Part shown: positions 8,858 through 18,206 of the stretch, in pieces
Layout of the letters: each line of letters opens with the position of its first letter
How positions within the stretch are numbered: the stretch's first letter is position 1
Assembly: GCF_039634785.1 (NCBI RefSeq)
Contig: NZ_JBBIAB010000001.1
Coordinates: 372,001-436,000 of the forward strand
Origin: Tistrella mobilis
GTDB lineage: Bacteria; Pseudomonadota; Alphaproteobacteria; Tistrellales; Tistrellaceae
Length of the DNA: 64,000 bases
Reading direction: 5' to 3'
Program-made: the position numbers and the translations under genes
Notes under the pieces: model-generated
Databases searched by the model: none
What the model was told of the DNA's origin: nothing
What the model saw: only the letters and a program-made list of their open reading frames with translations

Positions 8858-9910
8858 TCACATCGTGTCCGCGCGCTCTTCTCTGGGGCGCCCGGAATGG
8901 GGAGAGGCCGGTCCGGCCTGGGGGCCTGAGGGCCTGAAGGTGAAGGGCAGGATCAGATCGCCCGCCTGGCCCTCTGCCTCGCCGAGCATGGCGATCAGCC
9001 GAAGGGCCGCCTGCCGGCCCATCTCGGCCGAGGGTTGGACGATGGTGGCGAGCGGGGGCGTCAGATGGGCGCCGACCGCGATGCCGTCGAAACCGGTCAC
9101 CGCCACATCGCCGGGGACCGCAAGGCCGCGGCGGGCGAGGGCGCCGATCGTTGCGATGGCCAGCCAGTCGTTCGAACAGAACAGCGCCGTCGGCAGGCCG
9201 CCCGGTCCGGCAGCCATGGCGTCGAGGGCGGCATCCGGGTCCGGGGTCTCGAATTCCACCTCGCGCACGGCAGGTGCCGGCAGCCCGGCTTCGGCCGCAC
9301 CGGCCAGAAAGCCGCGCAGCCGCGCCGCGGCGCGGTCCGAGCCGCCGAGCGCCCCGGTGATCATGCCCAGCCGCCGATGGCCGAGCCCGGCGAAATGGCG
9401 GGCCACCGCCCGACCGGCATCCTCGTTGTCGACCGTGACCGTCGGTGCCCGGCCGGGGGTCGGCTGGTTGTAGACCAGGACATGCGGCACCCGGGCGGCT
9501 TCGAGGGCGTCGAGCGCCTGGCTGCCGGCGGGGTCGGTGACGGTCAGGATCATGCCGTCGACCCGGTAGGCCAGCAGCGCCTCGACCGCGCGGACCTCTT
9601 CCTCGGCGTGATAGCCCGAGACACCGAAAAGCAGGGTGAAGCCGGCGGCGCGGGCGGCGGTTTCGATACCGGCCACCGCATCGGCGAAGACCGGGTTGGC
9701 CAGCGACGGGATCATCACCCCGATCAGCCGGCTGCGCTGGGATTTGAGGCTGCGGCCCAGCCCGTTCGGCCGGAAGCCGAGATCTTCCACCGCCTGGCGG
9801 ATGCGCGCCGCAGTCTCGGCACCGACACGACCGGTACCGTTCAGCAGGCGTGACACGCTGGCGACCGACACGCCGGCCTTGAGCGCGACGTCGCGGATGG
9901 TGGGGGACAT
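8858..9910 (-). CDS. LacI-family transcriptional regulator
   Basis: Regulator of about 350 residues with an N-terminal LacI HTH and hinge (TIRDVALKAGVSVASVSRLLNG, then NGLGRSLKSQRS) and a ligand-sensing periplasmic-binding-like domain. The start at 9910 gives the family-typical N-terminus (MSPTIRDVA) and has GGAGG 11 nt upstream. An ATG at 9943 would add 11 residues. It is the first gene of a leftward operon with the ABC importer and GpdQ-like phosphodiesterase. A perfect 12-bp palindrome upstream is its probable operator, so it likely represses the whole operon until the substrate or a breakdown product binds. Confidence 0.92.
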   Translation of the reverse strand: MSPTIRDVALKAGVSVASVSRLLNGTGRVGAETAARIRQAVEDLGFRPNGLGRSLKSQRSRLIGVMIPSLANPVFADAVAGIETAARAAGFTLLFGVSGYHAEEEVRAVEALLAYRVDGMILTVTDPAGSQALDALEAARVPHVLVYNQPTPGRAPTVTVDNEDAGRAVARHFAGLGHRRLGMITGALGGSDRAAARLRGFLAGAAEAGLPAPAVREVEFETPDPDAALDAMAAGPGGLPTALFCSNDWLAIATIGALARRGLAVPGDVAVTGFDGIAVGAHLTPPLATIVQPSAEMGRQAALRLIAMLGEAEGQAGDLILPFTFRPSGPQAGPASPHSGRPREERADTM

Positions 9911-9981
9911 GGGTCTCGAGACCTCCGGCGGGGGATCGGTCATCTCTCGTCCCCCAGAGAATGCGGCAGATCGATCCGTGG

Positions 9982-9993
9982 GTAAACGTTTAC
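9982..9993. promoter_or_regulatory. LacI-type operator GTAAACGTTTAC
   Basis: Perfect 12-bp palindrome with the central CG typical of LacI/GalR operators (consensus near TGWAANCGNTTNCA), 72 bp upstream of the regulator start in the 94-127 bp gap to murJ. I saw no second copy before the binding-protein gene, so one operator probably controls the operon from its first promoter. Confidence 0.75.
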
Positions 9994-10036
9994 ATCATGA
10001 AGTTTGCACGGCAGGCATGTGACCGCCCGATGACGG

Positions 10037-11593
10037 TCAGCGCTTGCGGCGGCGCAGCATGCCCTTGAAATCCTGCAGGCGCGCGGCGCCGGTAATCAGG
10101 CTGAAGGCCACATAGACCGGGATGGTCGCGCCGATCAGCAGGGTGAGCCAGAGCACCCGGGCGGCATGGGGCATGGTGCCGAAGGGCGGCAGCGCTTCGA
10201 GCACGCCCAGGATGGCGGCCGCGAACAGCAGATTGGCGAGCAGGATCCTGGGCAGGGTGCGGCGCAGCCGGGCATCGCCCACCAGCAGCCGGTCGCGGTT
10301 GAGCCGGCGGGCAAGCAGGAAGACGTTGATCCAGGCCGAGAGCGCCGTCGCAAGCGCGATGCCCATATGTGCCAGGGGCTGCATGAAGGCCAGGTTCAGC
10401 ACCACATTGGCGACCAGCGCCACCACCGCATAGCGGGTGGGGGTGGCGGTATCCTCGCGGGCATAGAAGCCCGGGCTCAACACCTTGGCGAGCACGAAGG
10501 CCGGCAGGCCGAAGGCGAGCACGGTCATCACCTCGACGGTGCGGGTGGTGGCCTCAGGGGTGAAGGCGCCGCGTTCGAACAGGGTGGCGACGATCGGCAT
10601 GCCCAGGGTGGCAAGGCCGACCAGGGCCGGCAGCGCCACCAGCAGGGTCATCTCCATCGCCCGGTTCATGTGGTTGCGGGCGTCGTCGAGCGCGCCTTCC
10701 TTGATCCGGGTGGAGAGCAGCGGCAACAGGGCGGTGCCGACCGCGATGCCGACCACACCCAGCGGCAGCTGCACCAGCCGGTCGGCATAATAGAGCGCCG
10801 ACACCGTGCCTTCCGCGAGCAGCGAGGCGATCATGGTGTCGACCAGCACGTTCACCTGATAGACGCCGGCGCCCAGCGCCGCCGGTGCCGCGACCTTCAG
10901 CAGGCGCTTCACCTCGGGCGTCAGCCGTGGCAGGCGGAAGCGCAGTTCGGCGCCGGCCCGGTTGGCGGCGACCAGCATCGCCCCCAACTGCACCACGCCC
11001 GACAGCATCAGTGCCCAGGCCTGGACCACCGCCGGATCGGCATCGACCCAGTGCTGCAACGAGACCACGCAGCCGGCGATCAGGCAGAGGTTGAACAGCA
11101 CCGGTGCGCCGGCAAAGGCGCTGAACCGGCCGAGCGAGTTCAGCACGCCCCCGACCAGGGCCACGGCCGAGATGAACACGATATAGGGGAAGACGATCCG
11201 GGCGAGATCGACGGCGAGGTTGAATTTCTCAGGGTCGTCCGAAAAGCCGGGGGCGAAAGCCGTCACCACCCAGGGCATCGCCGCCTGGGCCGCAAGCAGG
11301 ATCACCAGCAGGCTGCAGACCAGAACCGACAGGGCGGCTTCGGCGAAAGCATGGGCCGCGGCCGGGCCGCTTTCGACCCGGATGCGGTTGTAGATCGGCA
11401 CGAAGGCGGCGCTGAACGCGCCTTCGGCGAACATGCGCCGCAGCAGGTTCGGCAGCTTCTGGGCCACGAAAAAGGCGTCCGCCGCCGCACCCGCACCCAG
11501 CAGGCCGGCCACGAGGACATCGCGCGCGAATCCGAGGATCCGCGACATCATGGTGAGGCCACCCACCGTGGCCGCGGCGCGCATCAGGTTCAT
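10037..11593 (-). CDS. murJ: Lipid II flippase MurJ (MviN)
   Basis: Polytopic membrane protein of 518 residues with about 13-14 helices of the MOP superfamily. It flips the peptidoglycan precursor lipid II across the inner membrane and is normally essential. The N-terminal signature (GLTMMSRILGFARDVLVAGLLGAG, then ADAFFVAQKLPNLLRRMFAEGAFSAAFVP) is characteristic. The start at 11593 (MNLMRAAATVGG) matches the family; the frame is open to 11683, but that extension is not family-like. It follows glnD in the same direction, 86 bp after its stop, a common alphaproteobacterial order. Confidence 0.96.
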   Translation of the reverse strand: MNLMRAAATVGGLTMMSRILGFARDVLVAGLLGAGAAADAFFVAQKLPNLLRRMFAEGAFSAAFVPIYNRIRVESGPAAAHAFAEAALSVLVCSLLVILLAAQAAMPWVVTAFAPGFSDDPEKFNLAVDLARIVFPYIVFISAVALVGGVLNSLGRFSAFAGAPVLFNLCLIAGCVVSLQHWVDADPAVVQAWALMLSGVVQLGAMLVAANRAGAELRFRLPRLTPEVKRLLKVAAPAALGAGVYQVNVLVDTMIASLLAEGTVSALYYADRLVQLPLGVVGIAVGTALLPLLSTRIKEGALDDARNHMNRAMEMTLLVALPALVGLATLGMPIVATLFERGAFTPEATTRTVEVMTVLAFGLPAFVLAKVLSPGFYAREDTATPTRYAVVALVANVVLNLAFMQPLAHMGIALATALSAWINVFLLARRLNRDRLLVGDARLRRTLPRILLANLLFAAAILGVLEALPPFGTMPHAARVLWLTLLIGATIPVYVAFSLITGAARLQDFKGMLRRRKR

Positions 11594-11679
11594 GAGGTGC
11601 GGGTGTATCCGAAACCGCGTCCGGCGGGAAGGGGCATCAATGGGACGACGGGGCGGCCCCAGGGCCGCCCCGTGGCCGA

Positions 11680-14481
11680 TCATTCGGCGGCGTCGCCGGC
11701 GGCGGTGGCGGTGCTGCGGATGGTGCCGTCATCGGCGATCACCGGCCCCGCCGCATCGAGTGCGGCCAGCAGTTCTTCCCGCACCCGGGTCAGCTTGCCC
11801 TGATGGGTGATCTTCAGGCCGAACACGTCCTTGACGTAGAAAGTGTCGACCGCCCGCTCGCCATAGGTCGCGACATGGGCCGACGAGATGGTGAGCGCCA
11901 GATCCGAGAGCACGCTGGTGATCGCGAACAGCAGGCCCGGCCGGTCGCGGGCGGTCACCTCGATGACCGTCTGGGTGTTGCTTGCGCGGTTGTCGATCAG
12001 CACCCGGGGGGTGACCTGGAAGACATCGGTGCGCTTGGGCCCGTCGCGCCGGGCAGCCAGCGCCTTGGCGGGCCTGAGTTCGCCCGACAGCGTCCGCCCG
12101 ACCAGATCGCGCATCCTGGCGACCCGGACCTCGTCGTCATAGGCGGAGCGGTCGGAGTCCTGCACCCAGAAGGTGTCGAGCGCCATGCCGTCGGTGGTGG
12201 TGACGATGCGGGCATCGACGATGTTGCCGCCGGCCAGCGCCATGGCACCGGCGACGCCGGCGAACAGGCCGTGATGATCGGGGGCATAGACCGTGATTGC
12301 AGCCACGGACCGGAAGCGATCGGGGGCGACGTCGATCACCAGCGGTGCCGGACCCTGGCGGTCGGCTTTGGCGACCAGGCGGGCATGGCGTTCCAGCACC
12401 TCGGCATCATGGGCCAGCCAATAGGATCCGGGCATGCGCTCGACATGGGCCTGGAAGGCGGCACTGGTCCAGTCGGCCAGGCGCTCGCGGAGCTTGTCCT
12501 GCACCACCTGGATCCGGCCGGCACGGTTCAGCCCCTCGACATGGCCGCCCGAGAGCTGTTCGGCCGCGCGATAATAGAGTTCACGCAGCAGCGTGCCCTT
12601 CCAGCCGTTCCAGACATTGGGGCCGACGGCACGGATATCGGCGACCGTCAGCACGGTCAGCAGGCGCAGCCGCTCCATCGACTGGACCTGATCGGCAAAG
12701 TCGTGGACGGTCTTCGGATCTTCGATGTCGCGTTTGAAGGCGACCGCGCTCATCAGCAGGTGCCAGCGCACCAGCCAGGCGACGGTCTCGGTTTCCTCGG
12801 GCGTCAGGCCGACCCTGGGGCAGAGCTTGCGGGCGATCTCTTCTCCCAGCACGGAATGATCGCCGCCGCGCCCCTTGGCGATGTCGTGGAGCAGCACCGC
12901 CATGTAAAGCACCCGGCGCGACAGCACCTCGTGCACGATCCGGGTCGCGAGCGGCAGTTCGTCGGGGAAGTTGCCCTTCTCGATCCCCGACAGGATGCCG
13001 ATCGCCCGGATGGTGTGCTCGTCGACCGTATAGACATGGTACATGTCGTGCTGGGTCTGGGCGACGACGCGGCCGAAATCCGGAATGAAGCGACCGAAGA
13101 CACCGGCCTCGTTCATGTGGCGCAGCGTCGCCTCCGGATCCTTGGGCGATGTCAGGATGTCGAGGAAGACCTGGTTGGCCGACGGATCCTCGCGCACGCC
13201 GTCGTCGATGTATTTCAGGTTCTGGGTGATCCAGCGCAGGATCTGCGGATGGACGTCCATCTCGCGGCTCTGGGCCACCCGGAACAGCTTCAGCATCTTG
13301 ATCGGCTGTTCGGCGAGTTCGTGGCGGTTCGCGAGCGTCAGCCGGCCGCCTTCGATCCGGAAGCCGTCGATCTCGCGCCGCATCAGGATGCTGGGCATGC
13401 GGATCTTGGGCTGGCGCTGATTGGCGCTTTCCAGCGCCGCGCACAGGATCCGGGTCAGGTCGCCCACATCCTTGGCGACCAGATAATAGTGCTTCATGAA
13501 GCGCTCGACCCCGCGCACGCCCGGCCGGTCGGCATAGCCCATCAACCGGCCGATTTCGGTCTGGACGTCGAAGGTCAGGCGGTCCTCGGGGCGGCCGGCC
13601 AGGTAGTGCAGGTGGCAGCGCACCGTCCACAGGAAGTTCTGCGCCTTGGCGAAGCGCCGGTACTCGCCGGCGGTGAAGACCTTCTGCTCCACAAGATCCG
13701 ACAGGTTGTGGACGCGGTAGGAGTATTTGGCGATCCAGAACAGGGTGTGGAGGTCGCGCAGCCCGCCCTTGCCTTCCTTGACGTTGGGTTCCAGCACATA
13801 GCGGCTGTCGCCCATCCGGCGGTGGCGCTCGTCGCGCTCGTTGAGCTTGGCCTCGATGAACTCGCCCGCCGTGCCGACCATGATGTCGGTGGCGAAGCGA
13901 CGGCGCAGATCCTCGTACAGCACCATCTCGCCACAGAGCTGGCGGCTTTCCAGCAGGCTGGTGCGGATGGTCATGTCGCCGCGCGCCCGCGAGATGCATT
14001 CGTCGACCGAGCGCACCGCATGGCCGACCTTGAGCCCCAGATCCCAGAGCAGATAGAGGATGTATTCCGCCACCTGCTCGCCGCGCGGGGTCTGCTTGTA
14101 GGGCATCAGGAACAGCAGATCGACATCGGAATGCGGTGCCAGCTCACCGCGGCCATAGCCGCCGATCGCCACCAGGCACAGCCGGTCGGCCGAGGTGGGG
14201 TTGGCGACCGGATAGACATGGGTGGTCGCCAGATCGAACAGGGTGCGCACGATCTGATCGATCAGATAGCAGTTCTCGCGCACCACATGGGCGCCGTCGG
14301 CCCCGGCGTCGAAGCGTTTGCGGATCTCTTCCCGCCCCTTCGCCAGATGCTCCTTCAGCATGCCCAGGATCTCGCGCCGGAGCTTTTCGACCGGTTTGCC
14401 CGTCTCCTCCACCTGCTGCTCGATGTCGGCCATCAGGGCACGACGGTGGATGATCTGCCTCTTGTTGCGGATGGCGGTCAT
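11680..14481 (-). CDS. glnD: Bifunctional uridylyltransferase/uridylyl-removing enzyme GlnD
   Basis: Nitrogen sensor of 933 residues that uridylylates and deuridylylates PII proteins in response to glutamine. The nucleotidyltransferase motif GGYGRGELAPHSDVD is at 107-121. An HD phosphohydrolase motif follows in the middle (LLHDIAKGRGGDHS), and two ACT domains occupy the C-terminus (from about 735 and about 845). Length and order match the family. The start at 14481 gives MTAIRNKRQI; later Met codons such as MADIEQQ (residue 17) are possible. The promoter must lie in the 218-bp gap before it. Confidence 0.97.
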   Translation of the reverse strand: MTAIRNKRQIIHRRALMADIEQQVEETGKPVEKLRREILGMLKEHLAKGREEIRKRFDAGADGAHVVRENCYLIDQIVRTLFDLATTHVYPVANPTSADRLCLVAIGGYGRGELAPHSDVDLLFLMPYKQTPRGEQVAEYILYLLWDLGLKVGHAVRSVDECISRARGDMTIRTSLLESRQLCGEMVLYEDLRRRFATDIMVGTAGEFIEAKLNERDERHRRMGDSRYVLEPNVKEGKGGLRDLHTLFWIAKYSYRVHNLSDLVEQKVFTAGEYRRFAKAQNFLWTVRCHLHYLAGRPEDRLTFDVQTEIGRLMGYADRPGVRGVERFMKHYYLVAKDVGDLTRILCAALESANQRQPKIRMPSILMRREIDGFRIEGGRLTLANRHELAEQPIKMLKLFRVAQSREMDVHPQILRWITQNLKYIDDGVREDPSANQVFLDILTSPKDPEATLRHMNEAGVFGRFIPDFGRVVAQTQHDMYHVYTVDEHTIRAIGILSGIEKGNFPDELPLATRIVHEVLSRRVLYMAVLLHDIAKGRGGDHSVLGEEIARKLCPRVGLTPEETETVAWLVRWHLLMSAVAFKRDIEDPKTVHDFADQVQSMERLRLLTVLTVADIRAVGPNVWNGWKGTLLRELYYRAAEQLSGGHVEGLNRAGRIQVVQDKLRERLADWTSAAFQAHVERMPGSYWLAHDAEVLERHARLVAKADRQGPAPLVIDVAPDRFRSVAAITVYAPDHHGLFAGVAGAMALAGGNIVDARIVTTTDGMALDTFWVQDSDRSAYDDEVRVARMRDLVGRTLSGELRPAKALAARRDGPKRTDVFQVTPRVLIDNRASNTQTVIEVTARDRPGLLFAITSVLSDLALTISSAHVATYGERAVDTFYVKDVFGLKITHQGKLTRVREELLAALDAAGPVIADDGTIRSTATAAGDAAE

Positions 14482-14557
14482 GTGGATCGGGGCCTCGGAT
14501 GTCGGCGATACGGCGGCGGTATGTGCGACGGGGGCGGGGGATCCTCGTGCAACGGCG

Positions 14558-14591
14558 AAGGCCGGTCGTCCCCTAACGGGCGGCCGGCCTT
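14558..14591 (-). terminator. Stem-loop downstream of the first metQ-like gene
   Basis: AAGGCCGG...CCGGCCTT arms of 8 bp around an 18-nt loop, about 110 bp past the stop of the leftward gene ending at 14700. It has no T-run on that strand. It may terminate that gene or fold in the glnD leader region. Confidence 0.4.
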
Positions 14592-14699
14592 GTCAGACTA
14601 CCTGAGAGATGGGGCGGAGGCGAGGTACCGTCACCCCTTGGATCCTGCGCGGCGGAACCGGAGCCCTGCAGCGGAAATTTCGGGTCCCGGGCCGGCTGC

Positions 14700-15566
14700 C
14701 TACCAGGCCGGCAGGATCGCGCCCTTGAACCGCTCGGCCAGGAAGGCCTTCACCTCGTCGGACTGGTAGGCGGCCACCAGCTTGCGGATCCGCGGCGCCT
14801 GGGCATCGGCCGCCCGTGCGGCGACGAAATTGCCATAGGGGTTGTCGGTCCGGCTTTCGATCGCGATCGCATCCTTCGTGGGGTCGAAACCGGCGTCATG
14901 GGCGTAATTGCCGTTGATCGCCGCCGCATCCAGATCGGGCACCGCACGCGGCAGCTGGGCGGCATCCAGTTCGACGATCTCAAGCTTCTTCGGATTGGCG
15001 GTGATGTCGAGCAGGGTGGGGGTGAGCCCCTTGCCGGGGGCCAGCTCGATCATGCCTTCGCGGGCCAGCAGGTTCAGCACCCGGCCGCCGTTCGACGGGT
15101 CGTTGGGGATGCCGAGCTTCGCGCCCTCGGCCAGATCGGCCAGGCGCTTCACCCGGGTGGAATAGATCCCGATCGGCTCGACGATGGTGTAGCCGACATT
15201 GACGATGTCATAGCCATGGGCCGCGATCTGGGCATCCAGATAGGGCTGGTGCTGGAAGGCATTGGCATCCAGATCCCCGGCGGCCAGCGCCTCGTTCGGC
15301 AGCACGTAATCCTGGAAGGTGACGATCTCGACATCCAGCCCGTCGCGGGCGGCCACCTGCTTCACGACCTCGGCGATTTCCTCTTCCGCGCCGGCGATGA
15401 CGCCCAGCCGGACGGTTTCGGTCCCGGCCGCCCGGGCGGCGAGACCGCCGGCGGCAAAGGCGGCGACCAGGGCGGCGAGCCCCAGAATGGCGGTGAACAG
15501 GCGGCGGCGACCATCTTCGAGGGCGGTTTTGCGCCGGGGCCGCGGCTGGGCGAAGGAGCGGAACAT
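14700..15566 (-). CDS. MetQ/NlpA-family substrate-binding protein (copy 1)
   Basis: Protein of 288 residues: N-terminal membrane/signal segment (about 22-48) and a NlpA-type domain with family hallmarks TVRLGVIAG, NEALAAGDLDANAFQHQPYL and AAINGNYAHDAG. MetQ proteins deliver methionine to the MetNI importer. There is no lipobox cysteine, so it is probably a soluble or uncleaved anchored periplasmic protein. I chose the ATG at 15566 (MFRSF), with AGGA about 9 nt upstream. It ends in ILPAW, almost the same as its neighbour's FLPAW, and the two are tandem paralogues. No MetN or MetI gene is present in the window. Confidence 0.88.
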   Translation of the reverse strand: MFRSFAQPRPRRKTALEDGRRRLFTAILGLAALVAAFAAGGLAARAAGTETVRLGVIAGAEEEIAEVVKQVAARDGLDVEIVTFQDYVLPNEALAAGDLDANAFQHQPYLDAQIAAHGYDIVNVGYTIVEPIGIYSTRVKRLADLAEGAKLGIPNDPSNGGRVLNLLAREGMIELAPGKGLTPTLLDITANPKKLEIVELDAAQLPRAVPDLDAAAINGNYAHDAGFDPTKDAIAIESRTDNPYGNFVAARAADAQAPRIRKLVAAYQSDEVKAFLAERFKGAILPAW

Positions 15567-15666
15567 GATGGCGGTCCTGTGCGGTGGTCCTGCGGGGAGA
15601 AGAACGACCGGCGAAGAGGCAATGCCGGGCCCATTCCGATGATATCGCGGAACAGCGTGTAAGAAC

Positions 15667-15693
15667 GATGTATTCCACACTTCGCACAGTCAA
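15667..15693 (-). promoter_or_regulatory. Candidate promoter for the first metQ-like gene
   Basis: TTGACT (15693-15688) and TACATC (15672-15667) on the minus strand, 15 bp apart, in an AT-rich island (15655-15725) unlike the surrounding sequence. The spacing is short of the ideal 17 bp, so this is only a candidate. Confidence 0.3.
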
Positions 15694-15765
15694 TGCAAAA
15701 ATATACACGAAAATATCATGTTATTTTCAGGCGCAGACGGAATGCTGACGCTGGTATGCGTCCGC

Positions 15766-16611
15766 TCACCAGGCCGGGAGGAAGGCGCCCTCGAAATGCG
15801 TGTTCAGGAAGGCTGCAACCTCGGGCGACTGAAAGGCTTCGAGCAGGGTGTGGATCTCGAGCCGGTCCTGATCCGCCCGGCGGACGACCAGGATGTTGCC
15901 ATACGGGTTGCTGCGCCGGTTTTCGACCGCGATGGTGTCGCGGCGCGGATCAAGACCGGCGGCCCGGGCGTAGTTGCCGTTGATCGCGGCCGCATCCACC
16001 AGATCGATGGCGCCGGCGACCTGATCGGCCGGCAGCGGGACGAACTGGAACTTGCGGGTGTTGATCATCACGTCCTTGGGCGTGGGCGTGAGCTTCGCCC
16101 CCGGCGCCAGGCCGATCACCGCCCGCTCGGCCAGAAGGCGCAGGGCGCGGCCGCCATTGCTCAGGTCTTCCGGGATTGCAATCCGGGCACCATCCGGCAG
16201 GTCGCGCAGCTGTTTGTAGGTCCGGGAATAAATGCCCATCGGCTGGACCATGGTGTAGCCGATCGAGACCAGGTCATAGCCCTTGGCGGCCATCTCCGCC
16301 TCCAGGAAGGGCCGGTGCTGGAAGGCATTGGCGTCGATCTCGCCGCGCGCCAGCGCCGCATTGGGCTGGCTGTAATCGGTGTAGGTGACAAGCTCCACCG
16401 TCAGGCCCTTGCCTGCGGCGACCGTCTTCACCACCTCGGCGACTTCGGTCTCCGGCCCCTTCATCACGCCCAGGCGGACCGGCGACGGCTGCTGCACCGG
16501 TGTGGCGGCGTCTGAATATGTGACAAAACCCGCAAGTACAAACGCGGTCAGCAACAGCGGACGGAGGCCGGATGCCAGGATGGCGCGCAGACGGCGGGAC
16601 AGTCGGGGCAT
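15766..16611 (-). CDS. MetQ/NlpA-family substrate-binding protein (copy 2)
   Basis: Protein of 281 residues, with a signal-like hydrophobic segment at about 18-35 and then the NlpA fold: VRLGVMKGPETEVAEVV, AALARGEIDANAFQHRPFLEAEM, IPEDLSNGGRALRLL, AAINGNYARAAG. It has the same order of motifs as the downstream copy but many differences, so this is an old duplication. There is no lipobox Cys. The ligand is probably methionine or a related amino acid. The gap to copy 1 is 199 bp with its own AT-rich promoter-like island, suggesting independent transcription. No permease or ATPase partner is nearby. Confidence 0.87.
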   Translation of the reverse strand: MPRLSRRLRAILASGLRPLLLTAFVLAGFVTYSDAATPVQQPSPVRLGVMKGPETEVAEVVKTVAAGKGLTVELVTYTDYSQPNAALARGEIDANAFQHRPFLEAEMAAKGYDLVSIGYTMVQPMGIYSRTYKQLRDLPDGARIAIPEDLSNGGRALRLLAERAVIGLAPGAKLTPTPKDVMINTRKFQFVPLPADQVAGAIDLVDAAAINGNYARAAGLDPRRDTIAVENRRSNPYGNILVVRRADQDRLEIHTLLEAFQSPEVAAFLNTHFEGAFLPAW

Positions 16612-16829
16612 GCCAGGTGCTCACGCATGTGGAGGGCCGCTTATGCCGGGCAGGCCCGGAACCCGCAGCACCCGCCTGCGCGGGCGGAACGGGAGGTGCG
16701 TCATGCAAAATGACAGACCCGCAGGTCGGGTATGCCGGCCGCGGCTCCTGCGCCGGCACAAACCCGTTTCCGCCCGCACACGATGTGGTCGGAGCCCTTG
16801 ATAGTCAACAGTTTTCCGGAATGTGGCGG

Positions 16830-18185
16830 TCAGTTCCGCCCGGCCGGCCGACCCTCTGGCGCCATACGTTCCAGAAGCTGCAACACTTCGCCTGATGCGC
16901 TGGTCAGCCGGTCCAGGGCCGCCAGGGCATCGCGCGGCCGACCGGCCGCCATCGCCCTTGCCGCCTCGCGGCCGTGGTCGTGGACAGCCGCATGCGGCTT
17001 TTCCAGGGCGCGGAAAGTTGCGTCTCCCCTCCAGGCGGCAGACTGGTCACCGTAATACCAGCGGCCCAGCCGGCAGGAATGGTGATCGGTCAGTTCCCTT
17101 TCCGACAGCTTCGCCCGGCCGGTCGCCATTGCGGCCAGACGCTTCTTCCACAGGGCGTGATCGGCCTTGGCCAGACGCACGACCTGATCCGGGAAATGCC
17201 GGCCGGCCAGTGCCTGCAGCGCCGGGCCGATGCGGCCTTCCAGATGGTCGAGGGCGTCGGCCACGGCTTCGATGCCGGCGCGGTTGTCGGCACCAAGGCC
17301 TGCCAGGGCCGCAATGTCGCCGGCCAGACGGTCGGATGCCACACCCTGGCTGTCGATCTCGCCCGCGATCTCGGCCATCTGGCGCGAGACATCGGCAATG
17401 CCGCGGCCCAGGGCCTCGATCTCGCGGCCGAGCCCGTCGATCGCGGCCCGGCCTTCGGCGGCGCCGCGGGCACCATCGCCCATCACCGCCACGATCGCGG
17501 CCATTTCGCTGCGCAGCCCGTCGATGCGCGAGCGGATGTCGTCGGTGGCGGCAGCGGTCTGCTGGGCCAGGTTCTTCACTTCCGATGCCACGACCGCGAA
17601 GCCCTTGCCGGCCTCTCCGGCGCGGGCAGCCTCGATGGTGGCGTTCAGCGCCAGCAGACGGGTCTGACGGGCGATCGCCTCGATCGACCCGACGATGGCG
17701 TCGATCTGCTCGGATGCGGCGGCCAGGGCATCCACCCGGCCGGCCGCCGCGGTGACCCCGTCGGCGAGCGTCGCGACCGACCGGGCCGAGGCACGCAGCT
17801 GGCGCACGCCGGCCTCTGCCTGTTCATTGGCGACGGCCGCCGCTTCTGCGGCCCGGCGCCCGCCCTCGCGCACCCGGTTGCCGCTGGCGGCAAGTTCGGC
17901 CACGGCCGAGGCGGCGCCGGCGGTGCGCGCCTCCAGGTCGCGGGCGGCCGCGACGGCATGCACCACCCCGACACTGGCTTCGGCCGAATCGATGCACGCA
18001 CCGACGATGCGATCGGTGTCTTCACGGGCCTGCTCGGCAAGCCGGGCGCCGAGGCGGAGAATGGCCAGGCCCAGCGGGTCGTTCGCCGCGGGGGGCGTGG
18101 CGTCATAGCGGCCCTGGGTCAGGGCGTCGACATAGGCGATCAGCGCGTCGCCGGCAGAGGTGCCTGCGGCCAGGGGTGCGTTCAC
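16830..18185 (-). CDS. Soluble methyl-accepting chemotaxis protein with C-terminal CZB zinc domain
   Basis: Cytoplasmic chemoreceptor-like protein of 451 residues with no membrane segment. The long Ala-rich coiled coil carries the conserved signalling tip ([20 protein letters not shown], 174-193), which binds CheA/CheW. The C-terminus has a CZB (chemoreceptor zinc-binding) domain with ligands H343, C371 (CRLGRWYYG), H398 and H402. CZB proteins such as TlpD respond to oxidants such as hypochlorite, to zinc or to energy state. No other chemotaxis gene is nearby, so it must work with a remote cluster. The family and the four ligand positions are secure; the stimulus is inferred. Confidence 0.93.
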   Translation of the reverse strand: MNAPLAAGTSAGDALIAYVDALTQGRYDATPPAANDPLGLAILRLGARLAEQAREDTDRIVGACIDSAEASVGVVHAVAAARDLEARTAGAASAVAELAASGNRVREGGRRAAEAAAVANEQAEAGVRQLRASARSVATLADGVTAAAGRVDALAAASEQIDAIVGSIEAIARQTRLLALNATIEAARAGEAGKGFAVVASEVKNLAQQTAAATDDIRSRIDGLRSEMAAIVAVMGDGARGAAEGRAAIDGLGREIEALGRGIADVSRQMAEIAGEIDSQGVASDRLAGDIAALAGLGADNRAGIEAVADALDHLEGRIGPALQALAGRHFPDQVVRLAKADHALWKKRLAAMATGRAKLSERELTDHHSCRLGRWYYGDQSAAWRGDATFRALEKPHAAVHDHGREAARAMAAGRPRDALAALDRLTSASGEVLQLLERMAPEGRPAGRN

Positions 18186-18206
18186 GATGGGGGTCTCCGG
18201 TCGGCG

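Noticed and set aside
10037-11683. murJ start at 11683
   Set aside because: The extra 30 residues are Arg/Pro-rich and lie over the glnD stop; the conserved MurJ N-terminus starts at 11593.
11803-14769. A 988-codon open frame antisense to glnD
   Set aside because: High GC makes stop codons rare on the opposite strand; the translation is His/Arg/Gln-rich with no domain, while glnD on the other strand is unambiguous. The same holds for long antisense frames over mutS, maeB, phoR, mexI and mprF.
15567-15765. Possible SAM riboswitch before the metQ-like genes
   Set aside because: The segment is AT-rich and promoter-like, but I could not build the conserved stems of known SAM riboswitches. A covariance-model search would decide.
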